NCBI GenBank assembly: GCA_023436245.1
Contig: JAEZJZ010000013.1
Span: forward strand, 1-29,949
Origin: Bacillota bacterium
GTDB lineage: Bacteria > Bacillota > UBA994 > UBA5500
Reading direction: 5' to 3'
DNA: 29,949 bases
Part shown: piece by piece, positions 1 to 6,710 of the stretch
Position numbering within the stretch: the stretch's first letter is position 1
Layout of the letters: each line of letters begins with the position of its first letter
Notes under the pieces: generated by a model
Told to the model about the DNA's origin: nothing
Databases searched by the model: none
What the model saw: only the letters and a program-made list of their open reading frames with translations
Program-made: the position numbers and the translations under genes

Positions 1-724
1 CCCCCAGATCGACTGCCCGCCATCCGTACCCGGAACTATCAAAGTCAAGCAAGGTCGGCCGACCGTCGGCTGCATAGAGCGCATCACCCCCGTGCAAGTC
101 TCCGTGGCAAAAGCCGTACTCCGGAGCGGTGTTAGGCAGGAGGGAGGCCACACGACTTCCGGTGTGATCAGCTATCGCTCTGATCAGCTCGAAGTCTCCG
201 GGACGGTGCCCCATCAGTCGGTCGATATGCACCATATTCTCCTCAATCAATGCACTCATGTCCAGGTGCTGCCTGCTATAGGGAACAGTGAGCAAGTCGG
301 CAGTAGCATGCATCCGGGCAACCTCCGCGCCGAATGCCCACCGATGACGGTCAGTCTGTTCGCTGTCGCCGGCGACCGCCAGGAAGAGCACCGCGCAGCG
401 ATTGCCCTCTGGGGCTTTGAGCTCGGTGACGAACTCCCCGTCCAAGCGTGGGACCGGTCTGACCACGGACACCCCGTGTTGCAGGAAGTGGTTGAGTAGC
501 CTAACCTCCTCGCTCACATCCAAGCGTGAGCGCCGTCCGGCGCGATATACCTTCATGTAGAACCCGCCGTCGGTCGAGCGGATCTGGTATGTATCGCAAA
601 TGCCCTTACGATGGAATTGGCAGGAATAGGGCGGCGTTAGGCCATAGAGAGGCAACAACCTGTCCGCTATTGCCTGGGCCGAGAGGACACTGTCCTGGAT
701 GGGGAATGGGCTGGAATCCGGCAT
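1..724 (-). CDS. APH/homoserine-kinase-fold phosphotransferase, 3' end outside window
   Basis: This reading frame is open from an ATG at 724 to the left edge of the window, about 241 residues, so the C-terminus is missing. The protein belongs to the aminoglycoside phosphotransferase/choline kinase superfamily (PF01636). It shows the catalytic loop CHGDLHGGD followed by LLDFDSSGYG, the equivalent of the DFG metal-binding motif, and a lysine-bearing FYMKVY strand near residue 57. Such enzymes transfer phosphate from ATP to a small-molecule hydroxyl or to a protein Ser/Thr (SrkA type); the substrate cannot be read from this fragment. The start is supported by GGGGAGG seven bases upstream and a consensus promoter at 765-793. 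An oddity is that the Asn usually found five residues after the catalytic Asp is Asp here. The + strand frame at 92-499 is its antisense shadow. Confidence 0.85.
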   Translation of the reverse strand, partial: MPDSSPFPIQDSVLSAQAIADRLLPLYGLTPPYSCQFHRKGICDTYQIRSTDGGFYMKVYRAGRRSRLDVSEEVRLLNHFLQHGVSVVRPVPRLDGEFVTELKAPEGNRCAVLFLAVAGDSEQTDRHRWAFGAEVARMHATADLLTVPYSRQHLDMSALIEENMVHIDRLMGHRPGDFELIRAIADHTGSRVASLLPNTAPEYGFCHGDLHGGDALYAADGRPTLLDFDSSGYGWRAVDLG

Positions 725-764
725 TTCTCTACCTCCCCGAATGTCTGGTGGCAAATTCTCTCAG

Positions 765-793
765 AGTATAGGCTCCCGCCCATTGTTTGTCAA
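765..793 (-). promoter_or_regulatory. Sigma-A type promoter for the minus-strand kinase
   Basis: On the minus strand there is a perfect -35 TTGACA (793-788), a 17-base spacer and a -10 TATACT (770-765). It lies about 40 bases upstream of the ATG at 724, giving a short leader that contains the GGGGAGG ribosome binding site. Confidence 0.8.
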
Positions 794-941
794 TCGGAAC
801 ATCAGCGCCAAATCGTCTCTCCGCGCGGCGTCCGCTCACTACGTCAGTTTTGCTCCCGGATACTACTCGTACTGACTAGCGCTCAATGGCCCAGAGGTGC
901 AGCCGCTATGATTGGGTGAGAAGAGATTCAGCAGAACGAGC

Positions 942-970
942 TTGACAAACTAACGAACGTTAGTTAGAAT
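942..970 (+). promoter_or_regulatory. Promoter of the membrane protein-TetR-flavoprotein operon
   Basis: A -35 TTGACA (942-947), a 17-base spacer and a -10 TAGAAT (965-970) precede the GTG start at 1004. The spacer is occupied by an inverted repeat and a second inverted repeat covers the expected transcription start, so the promoter looks tightly repressible. Confidence 0.8.
948..965. promoter_or_regulatory. Inverted-repeat operator 1 (between -35 and -10)
   Basis: AACTAAC-GAAC-GTTAGTT has perfect 7-base arms with a 4-base centre. It fills the promoter spacer. The TetR-family protein encoded by the second gene of the operon is the obvious candidate ligand; this is inferred from position and from the usual behaviour of TetR repressors. 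Confidence 0.7.
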
Positions 971-974
971 GTGG

Positions 975-988
975 CTAACGATTGTTAG
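975..988. promoter_or_regulatory. Inverted-repeat operator 2 (over the transcription start)
   Basis: CTAAC-GATT-GTTAG repeats the half-site of the first operator (CTAAC/GTTAG). The two centres are 25 bases apart. It ends just before the AGGAGG ribosome binding site at 991-996. Confidence 0.65.
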
Positions 989-1003
989 TTAGGAGGATGC
1001 AAC

Positions 1004-1405
1004 GTGTATAACCTGTATTTTGGGGACCTGTGGTCGGTGCTCACCTTGGTCCTAGTGAGCGGCACGCTGGTGTTCATGGCAGCGGTCATGCGCAGACGGG
1101 AGCGCATTACGCATTGGGGGCGTCTGGTCGCGGTGTTCATTCTGGTCGGCACGACGATCAGTGCGTTTGCGGCAATGCGGGACGGCTACGGTACGGACAA
1201 CGCTGTCTTCAGCATGACCAGTGCCCAGTCCAATCTCTGCTCGTTGGCCGGCGGGCTGATCTTCGTGGTGGGGCTCTGTTGTCTATTCTGGAAGCGTCAG
1301 CCGGTGCGGCGTCTTTGCTTCTTTGTCATCTCAGTTGCCTTCGCCCTACAGGTGCTGACTATTGAGGTCTCCAGGCTAATGCAGATGATGGGAGGTGCGC
1401 TGTGA
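1004..1405 (+). CDS. Small integral membrane protein of unknown function
   Basis: The 133-residue product is hydrophobic, with about four predicted membrane segments (roughly residues 9-29, 39-58, 78-96 and 103-123) and a short basic loop MRRRER after the first. I do not recognise a family. The start is GTG at 1004, seven bases after AGGAGG. It is the first gene of an operon: its last codon overlaps the GTG of the TetR gene by four bases (GTGA), which implies translational coupling. Expression should be controlled by the tandem operators upstream. By analogy with other TetR-linked membrane proteins it may take part in efflux or membrane stress, but nothing in the sequence proves this. A second frame starting near 1030 is a shadow. 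Confidence 0.75.
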   Translation: MYNLYFGDLWSVLTLVLVSGTLVFMAAVMRRRERITHWGRLVAVFILVGTTISAFAAMRDGYGTDNAVFSMTSAQSNLCSLAGGLIFVVGLCCLFWKRQPVRRLCFFVISVAFALQVLTIEVSRLMQMMGGAL

Positions 1406-2058
1406 GCACACGCGAACGAATCCTACACGAGGCGCTGGACTTGTTCTCGGTCAAAGGATACGACGCTGTCTCCGTGCGAGACATCGCTCGGGCCGTTGGC
1501 ATCAAAGAGAGCTCCCTCTACAATCATTTTCGTAACAAACAGGACATTTTTGACTCGATCATCAGTGAGTATTCCGGAAGGGGTAGTGAGTTTTTCCATA
1601 ACATGCAACTGACAGGCGAGAACAGGCAATTTGCGGTGGACGAGAGGACCGTCAACATGTATCGCCAGATGAGCAATGAGCAATTTGCGGCTGTCGCCGG
1701 TCCAATCTTTGAGTTCTACTTCGCCGATGAGATCAACGTCAAACTGCGCAAGATGCTGACCATCGAGCAGTATCGCAATCCAGATATCCGCAAGCTCTAT
1801 CGGGACATTTCCTTTGATGAGGCGATCAACTTTCAGTCGGCGCTGTTTGCGGCGTTGATTGAAGCCGGGTGTTTCGTGAAGACCGATCCCTACCTGTTGG
1901 CCATGGCCTTCTTTGCACCGATCTTCCTCATCTTCTACAAGTATGACAACAACCAGCAGAGCCTGGGGGAAGCCAAGGCGTTGTTCAACCGTCACATTGC
2001 ACATTTCAATGAAACCTATGGGATCACCGCCGAGAATGTCGGCCGCACTCTGATTTGA
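1402..2058 (+). CDS. TetR/AcrR-family transcriptional regulator
   Basis: The 218-residue protein begins with a canonical TetR helix-turn-helix. The first helix region is RERILHEALDLFSVKGYDAV, followed by the recognition part VRDIARAVGIKESSLYNHFRNKQ (residues about 20-43). The rest, about residues 60-218, is a helical ligand-binding and dimerisation domain with no recognisable specificity. The start is GTG at 1402, overlapping the upstream membrane-protein gene by four bases. The family acts mainly as homodimeric repressors that bind palindromic operators and release DNA on binding a small ligand. The two TAAC/GTTA inverted repeats in the operon promoter are the likely targets, so the regulator probably represses its own operon, including the downstream flavoprotein. 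The ligand is unknown. Confidence 0.93.
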   Translation: MSTRERILHEALDLFSVKGYDAVSVRDIARAVGIKESSLYNHFRNKQDIFDSIISEYSGRGSEFFHNMQLTGENRQFAVDERTVNMYRQMSNEQFAAVAGPIFEFYFADEINVKLRKMLTIEQYRNPDIRKLYRDISFDEAINFQSALFAALIEAGCFVKTDPYLLAMAFFAPIFLIFYKYDNNQQSLGEAKALFNRHIAHFNETYGITAENVGRTLI

Positions 2059-2071
2059 AAGGATGATTAAC

Positions 2072-2782
2072 ATGAAGATCACGGTTATTCACGGCAATGC
2101 TCGTCACGGGAGTACCTGGAGTTGCGCAAACCTGTTCCTGCAGGAACTGGCCAAGTACGATACGGTGGACGTGAGCTCATTCACCCTGCCCAAGGAGATG
2201 CCACACTTCTGTAACGGCTGTTTCTCCTGTTTCTATAACGGCGAGCAAACCTGCCCTCACGCCGCTAGCATGGCCCCCATCTTGGAGGCAGTCCTCGGTG
2301 CAGACCTGCTCATTCTCACCTCCCCGATTTACGCGATGGACGTGAGCGGGCAGATGAAGGCATTGCTTGATCACCTCTGCTTCATGTGGATCAGCCATCG
2401 TCCCAATCCCCTGATGTTCAACAAGATCGGGCTGACCATCACCACCACCGCTGGCGCCGGGCTTGGTCATGCCACCAAAACCTTGCGCAACAGCCTCCGG
2501 TTCTGGGGGGTGAAACGAGTGTTCTCCTTCAGACAAGCCGTCAGCGCCATGAAGTGGAGCGACGTGACCGAGAAGAAGCAGGCACAGATCAACCGGCAGG
2601 TAGCTGGTATGGCGAGAAAGATAGCGCAGTCGTTCGCACGCCGGGAGCAACTGCCGTCTCCCATCTTCCGCCGCATCTTCTTCTTCATGATGAGCGGAAT
2701 GATGCGGAAGAATACTTGGAACCCACGCGATCGGCAGCACTGGGAATCCCATGGCTGGCTGAATGGCGTCAAGCCTTTCTAG
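2072..2782 (+). CDS. NAD(P)H-dependent FMN reductase / iron-sulfur flavoprotein-like protein
   Basis: This 236-residue protein has a flavodoxin-like fold. The N-terminal MKITVIHGNARHGSTW is the FMN phosphate-binding loop of NADPH-dependent FMN reductases, and LTSPIYAMDVSGQMKALLD is the second FMN-contacting segment. Between them, around residues 47-61, lies a cysteine cluster of the form CX2CX2CX7C. This resembles the compact 4Fe-4S-binding motif of archaeal and clostridial iron-sulfur flavoproteins (Isf), so it may carry a cluster as well as FMN. The start is set at the ATG at 2072, because GAAAGGATG at 2057-2065 is a good ribosome binding site for it and overlaps the alternative ATG at 2063. 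It is the third gene of the TetR-controlled operon, 13 bases after the regulator, and is a plausible quinone, nitro-compound or metal reductase induced by the regulator's ligand. Confidence 0.85.
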   Translation: MKITVIHGNARHGSTWSCANLFLQELAKYDTVDVSSFTLPKEMPHFCNGCFSCFYNGEQTCPHAASMAPILEAVLGADLLILTSPIYAMDVSGQMKALLDHLCFMWISHRPNPLMFNKIGLTITTTAGAGLGHATKTLRNSLRFWGVKRVFSFRQAVSAMKWSDVTEKKQAQINRQVAGMARKIAQSFARREQLPSPIFRRIFFFMMSGMMRKNTWNPRDRQHWESHGWLNGVKPF

Positions 2783-2871
2783 CAGATATGCGAGGTTGCA
2801 GGGTGTGCCGGCGAGAAAACCAAACCTGGTTACATGCGTGAGGCAAGGACATCAGTGGTGAGGCCTTTACG

Positions 2872-2906
2872 GCCAGTGGGCATCGCGAACTGCGATGCCC
2901 ACTGGC
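2872..2906. repeat. 15-bp perfect inverted repeat with 5-base loop
   Basis: GCCAGTGGGCATCGC (2872-2886) pairs perfectly with GCGATGCCCACTGGC (2892-2906) across the loop GAACT. It sits about 90 bases downstream of the flavoprotein stop codon, so it could end that transcript, but there is no T-tract after it. It may belong to the same repeat family as the neighbouring palindromes. Confidence 0.8.
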
Positions 2907-2964
2907 GCCTTCGGCCGCACAAGGACCCTCGGCCTGCCAGACTGCTCAATTTGTGCTCTGTAAA

Positions 2965-2982
2965 GGCTCGGCATGCCGAGCC
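2965..2982. repeat. GCATGC-centred palindrome, copy A
   Basis: GGCTCGGCATGCCGAGCC is an 18-base perfect palindrome. Its 16-base core recurs at 23856-23871, and a one-mismatch version lies at 23601-23620. Confidence 0.8.
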
Positions 2983-2990
2983 AGTGCCGA

Positions 2991-3010
2991 CACCACAGCA
3001 TGCTGTGGTG
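2991..3010. repeat. GCATGC-centred palindrome, copy B
   Basis: CACCACAGCATGCTGTGGTG is a perfect 20-base palindrome followed directly by CTACGG. A degenerate relative at 3044-3062 is also followed by CTACGG. Confidence 0.8.
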
Positions 3011-3215
3011 CTACGGTCCCAGAGAAACTGGGCCTCTTGAACGCTCTCGCATGCTGCGGGAGCTACGGTAAGGGGAGGAGCGACCTTCTTAACAATCTTG
3101 GCCATCTGCGGGTTGACCATTTTCCAGACACGAGCAGGAGAATCGTTCCTTGAACTGAATGTTGATAGCTGAGTGGATTTCGCCACAACTGCAGTGATGC
3201 GTGGGGGAGAAGTTG

Positions 3216-5387
3216 ATGAAGCATCTGGAAGATAGATTGGTGGAGTTCTTCTCATCCGTCGACCAGCGGTTGGAGGCAAGACCGCTGCTGGTGGCCGTGC
3301 GACGGGGCCTGATCTACATGATTCCGCTCATCCTGCTGGGATCGATGGCCCTGTTGGTGCTCAGTCTGCCCGTTCCAGCCTATCAGCGGCTGTTGACAGC
3401 CATCTTCGGCGCGCAGTGGACCGATGTCTTCGACTACATCCGGGACGGCACGTTCGGGGTCCTGTCTTTGATCATGGTCCTGACTGTCAGTTATGCTCAT
3501 GCGGAGGAATATGAGCAGCGCCACCATCAGAGTGTCAACCCGATCATCGCCTCTTCGGTTTCGTTGGCTTCCCTGATCGCGCTCAGTGGAATCAGCCGCG
3601 ACGGTTTCAGCCTCTCGAGCTTCGGTGCAGTCGGCGTGTTTGTGGCTTTGGCGGTATCCGTTTCCTCTTCTGCACTCTACCTGCGGCTCGGATCCTGCAG
3701 GCTGTTGCGAATCAAAGCGTTCACCGACGGGGCGAGCTCCGCGTTCAGTGCGGCTATCACCTCCATCTATCCAGCCGCAATCACCGTGACTGTCTTTGCA
3801 ATTGCCAATCGGACCTTGGCCGGCCTCTTTGGTATAGATGATATTCAGGCGTTCATCTCCGGCGCGTTCAGCCAGGTGGTCCTGAGTGTCAACTCACCCT
3901 TCTGGAGCGGTATGCTGTTCGTCTTCTCGGTTCATGCTTTCTGGTTTCTGGGCATGCATGGAAGCAATCTGCTGGAGCCGGTGGCTCAAAGCGTGTTTGT
4001 GCCAGCGCTGGCCGCCAATCAGCAGGCCATCAGCCTCGGGCAGGCGCCGTCCGCCATCTTCACCAAGACATTCTTTGATTCCTTTGTCTTAATGGGCGGT
4101 TGCGGCGCAACTCTCTGCCTCGTACTGGCTGTGCTGCTGGCTGGGCGGCAGAAGAACCGGCGTCGCCTAGCACGCTTGTCGCTTGCGCCCGTGCTGTTCA
4201 ACATCAACGAGCTGATCGTGTTTGGATTGCCGGTTGTACTCAACCCCATCTATTTGGTGCCGTTCATCATCACCCCCCTTGTGCTGACCCTGACCTCATA
4301 CTTGGCCGTTCGTCATGGCCTCGTGCCACCCACCAGCCAACTGGTCGAATGGACCACGCCGGTCCTGCTCAGTGGCTATGCCTCAACTGGATCCATCGGC
4401 GGCAGCCTGCTGCAACTGTTCAACCTGACACTGGGAACGCTTTGCTATGTGCCCTTTGTGCGTTTGGCCGAGCGGGTCGCAGATGCCAGGGTGAAGAGAA
4501 GCCTGCATCGCGTCTATGCGCAACTGGATGGTGCGCGGCAACAGGCTGATGCGGCTGGCGGTCTATTGGCCCGACATGATGACATCGGGGACATAGCGCG
4601 CTCGCTGGCGGCTGACCTGGAGTATGATTTGTCGAAGGGACGGATGACGGTCCACTATCAGCCACAGGTTGACTATGCCGGTAACGTCTTCGGTTTGGAG
4701 GCGTTGCTACGCTGGAAACACGAGAGCTACGGTTTCATATTTCCCCCTCTGGCGGTTGCGCTGGCTGAAGAGTCTCAGTTGATCGACAGACTAGGTTGCT
4801 TCGTGCTGGAAACGGCCTGTGCGGACTTGCGGCTGCTGGAGGAACGAGGGTTGGGAGGCATTCGCATCTCTGTTAACGTTTCGGCCCGGCAGCTGGATAA
4901 CGAGCGCTTTTTGGTTGACTTGCAGGAGATCATGCGGCGTCACCAGGCTAGCCCCGGTGCGTTAGAGGTGGAGATCACAGAGCAACTGGCCATAACCAGC
5001 AGCAGCAAGGTATTTGAGCAAATCAGAGCAATCCGGCAGCTCGGGGTGAGGCTGGCCATGGACGACTTCGGCATGGGGCACAGTTCGCTGCTGTACCTGA
5101 AGGAGTATGAGTTTGACACGGTTAAGCTGGATGGGTCGCTCGTTCGCGAGATCCTGGTCAACCCCAGTTGCCGGAACATCATCAAGTCCATCGTCTCTCT
5201 TGGTCAGTCGCTCAACTATACGGTGGTCGCTGAGTACGTGGAGCAGGAGGCCCAACGGCAGTTGTTGCACGAACTGGGCTGCGACCGCTATCAAGGCTAT
5301 CTCTACAGCAAAGCACTTCCCCTGGAACAGTTGATTCCGCCCGCGAGCTTGGCCAGCCTGCCCGAGGGTCTCGCTGTGGATGAGTGA
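3216..5387 (+). CDS. PTS lactose/cellobiose-type EIIC domain fused to an EAL c-di-GMP phosphodiesterase
   Basis: The 723-residue protein joins two domains. Residues about 1-430 form a membrane EIIC of the lactose/diacetylchitobiose family, with about ten hydrophobic segments. The family's sugar-site residues are present: His248 in GMHGSN and Glu332 in FNINELIVFGLPVVLNP, matching His250 and Glu334 of B. cereus ChbC as I recall them. After a basic linker, residues about 470-710 form an EAL domain with EALLRW (Glu495), NVSARQLDN, EITEQLA, MDDFGMG (Asp616, Asp617), VKLDGSLV and RYQGYLYSKALP, so it should hydrolyse c-di-GMP. The usual AEGVE loop is AEYVE (Tyr674). No EIIA or EIIB is encoded nearby, which suggests a sugar-sensing signalling protein rather than a working transporter. 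Start: ATG at 3216, six bases after GGGGGAG; the in-frame GTG at 3201 lies upstream of that site. Confidence 0.9.
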   Translation: MKHLEDRLVEFFSSVDQRLEARPLLVAVRRGLIYMIPLILLGSMALLVLSLPVPAYQRLLTAIFGAQWTDVFDYIRDGTFGVLSLIMVLTVSYAHAEEYEQRHHQSVNPIIASSVSLASLIALSGISRDGFSLSSFGAVGVFVALAVSVSSSALYLRLGSCRLLRIKAFTDGASSAFSAAITSIYPAAITVTVFAIANRTLAGLFGIDDIQAFISGAFSQVVLSVNSPFWSGMLFVFSVHAFWFLGMHGSNLLEPVAQSVFVPALAANQQAISLGQAPSAIFTKTFFDSFVLMGGCGATLCLVLAVLLAGRQKNRRRLARLSLAPVLFNINELIVFGLPVVLNPIYLVPFIITPLVLTLTSYLAVRHGLVPPTSQLVEWTTPVLLSGYASTGSIGGSLLQLFNLTLGTLCYVPFVRLAERVADARVKRSLHRVYAQLDGARQQADAAGGLLARHDDIGDIARSLAADLEYDLSKGRMTVHYQPQVDYAGNVFGLEALLRWKHESYGFIFPPLAVALAEESQLIDRLGCFVLETACADLRLLEERGLGGIRISVNVSARQLDNERFLVDLQEIMRRHQASPGALEVEITEQLAITSSSKVFEQIRAIRQLGVRLAMDDFGMGHSSLLYLKEYEFDTVKLDGSLVREILVNPSCRNIIKSIVSLGQSLNYTVVAEYVEQEAQRQLLHELGCDRYQGYLYSKALPLEQLIPPASLASLPEGLAVDE

Positions 5388-5462
5388 TGGCACCGCCCGG
5401 CCGAGAGGATCGGAGGGCACTTGCGGTCAGCGCAAGACTCTGCTTGAAGGGAGATGTCCAAG

Positions 5463-6479
5463 ATGCGCGAACGACCTGAACTCCCGGACGCCACCATCCT
5501 GGAGGCGCTACGAGCGCAGTACGGAGTGGTGGGTGCTGCCGTCAGCTTCTTGCCGTGCGGAAACGACTCTGCCACCTCTGTCTACCGAGTTGAGGCTGTC
5601 GATGGTTCAGTCTACTTTCTGAAAGCCCGTGGCAGAGGCAGGTTCAGCCTCCGCAGTCTGGAGGTTCCCAATTACCTGCGGAGTTTGGGCCTGTCCCACT
5701 TACTGGCGCCAATCTCGACCAAAACCGGCGAGCTTCAGAACAACATAGGTGACTACACCCTCAGTCTGTATCCCTATGTCCAGGGTAAGGTTGGAGCAGA
5801 CGCGGGCATGACCGACCAGCATTGGCGAGACTTTGGAGGTTTGGTCAGGCGAGTGCACACCTGTGAACTCCCCTCCAGGTTACGGCAAATGCTGCCGCGC
5901 GAGTGCTTCGTTCCTCAGCAGTGGGAGGTCTTGTCTAGGCTGCAAACAGTCATGAGGCAGAGCGAACTGCGCAATCCCTGGGAGAGGGAGTTTGCAGGGT
6001 TCTGGCAGTCACAACAGCAGGTAATCGACCTGGTTGTTCAGCGCGCGGCGGCTCTGGGCGATCGGTTGCGTCAAGCCGACGCCCCCTTGGTGCTGTGCCA
6101 TGCCGACATGCACGTCTGGAATGTACTCATCGACGACGCACAGCAACTGTGGCTAGTCGACTGGGATGAGACCATGCTGGCTCTCAAGGAGCGGGATCTG
6201 ATGTTTGTCGTCGGGGGCATTGGCAATCGGCTCGATCCGCGAGCAACCGAGTGCTTCCTGCGGGGCTATGGTGAGTGCACAATTGACCCGGTTGCGCTCG
6301 CCTACTATCGTTTCGCTTGGGCGGCTCAAGACATGGCCGCAAATGGGGAGCAGGTGCTTCTCCTGGATGATCTTAGCGCCGACACCAAACAGCGCGCCTT
6401 GAGCAGCTTCGTCGATCTGTTTGCGCCCGGGAGCATTGTCTCGCTGGCGCTGGGTTCGGATTATCCTGGTCGGCTTTAG
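5463..6479 (+). CDS. APH(9)-like aminoglycoside/spectinomycin-type phosphotransferase family protein
   Basis: The 338-residue protein has the APH kinase fold. The catalytic loop is CHADMHVWNVLID (His213, Asp215, Asn220) and the metal-binding loop is LWLVDWDETMLALKERDLMFV (Asp233). The WDE...ERDLMF arrangement is characteristic of the spectinomycin phosphotransferase APH(9) branch and its many chromosomal homologues. Such proteins phosphorylate small molecules with ATP, and most chromosomal members have no proven antibiotic substrate, so resistance is only a possibility. The start is uncertain: ATG at 5463 has AAGGGAG nine bases upstream, whereas ATG at 5454 lies directly against that site. 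It follows the EIIC-EAL gene by 75 bases with no terminator between them, so the two are probably co-transcribed. A strong hairpin at 6524-6564 closes the unit. Confidence 0.85.
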   Translation: MRERPELPDATILEALRAQYGVVGAAVSFLPCGNDSATSVYRVEAVDGSVYFLKARGRGRFSLRSLEVPNYLRSLGLSHLLAPISTKTGELQNNIGDYTLSLYPYVQGKVGADAGMTDQHWRDFGGLVRRVHTCELPSRLRQMLPRECFVPQQWEVLSRLQTVMRQSELRNPWEREFAGFWQSQQQVIDLVVQRAAALGDRLRQADAPLVLCHADMHVWNVLIDDAQQLWLVDWDETMLALKERDLMFVVGGIGNRLDPRATECFLRGYGECTIDPVALAYYRFAWAAQDMAANGEQVLLLDDLSADTKQRALSSFVDLFAPGSIVSLALGSDYPGRL

Positions 6480-6523
6480 GCAACTTGTATAGGCTGCAGA
6501 GTGAACGCAGTTGGAAATCATGC

Positions 6524-6564
6524 GCGAAGCGAGGTATCCACAAGAGAGGGATGCCTCGCTTCGC
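6524..6564. terminator. Hairpin downstream of the APH(9)-like gene
   Basis: GCGAAGCGAGGTATCC (6524-6539) pairs with GGATGCCTCGCTTCGC (6549-6564) over 16 bases with one G-T pair and a 9-base loop. It is followed by CTATTAT rather than a clean T-run, so termination may be only partial. Confidence 0.65.
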
Positions 6565-6634
6565 TATTATCAGATGGCAATCTGATTCCTCACACCAAAA
6601 ATGCTACACAAGGGAATACATCTATAAATTCGTA

Positions 6635-6643
6635 TGATACAAT
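6635..6643 (+). promoter_or_regulatory. Probable extended -10 promoter for the sulfur-transfer fusion gene
   Basis: TGATACAAT has the extended -10 form TGn plus TACAAT. It lies 67 bases upstream of the ATG at 6711, in an AT-rich stretch. The -35 at 6615-6620 (AATACA) is weak, consistent with reliance on the extended element. Confidence 0.45.
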
Positions 6644-6710
6644 GTCCACATATAGGGTGTGAAATCTTGCACAAGAAAACTGCGATCGCCCAGCTAGGAG
6701 GAGAAACCGG

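Larger units (their letters stand above)
2783..3215. other. Non-coding spacer rich in palindromes
   Basis: About 430 bases carry no credible gene. They contain a 15-base perfect inverted repeat (2872-2906), two perfect palindromes centred on GCATGC (2965-2982 and 2991-3010), and an imperfect one at 3044-3062. The last two are each followed by CTACGG. The nearest flanking genes are the flavoprotein upstream and the EIIC-EAL gene downstream. The small frames here are broken up by these repeats and lack ribosome binding sites. Confidence 0.7.

Noticed and set aside
92..499. 135-codon + strand frame
   Set aside because: It is antisense to the kinase that runs from 724 to the left edge; the minus-strand frame has the APH motifs, a ribosome binding site and a consensus promoter.
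2834..3153. Small + strand frames of 66-68 codons
   Set aside because: They are composed of palindromic repeats and lack ribosome binding sites.
5107..5622. Small + strand frames at the EAL/kinase junction
   Set aside because: They are shadows of the EIIC-EAL gene end and the kinase start in another frame.
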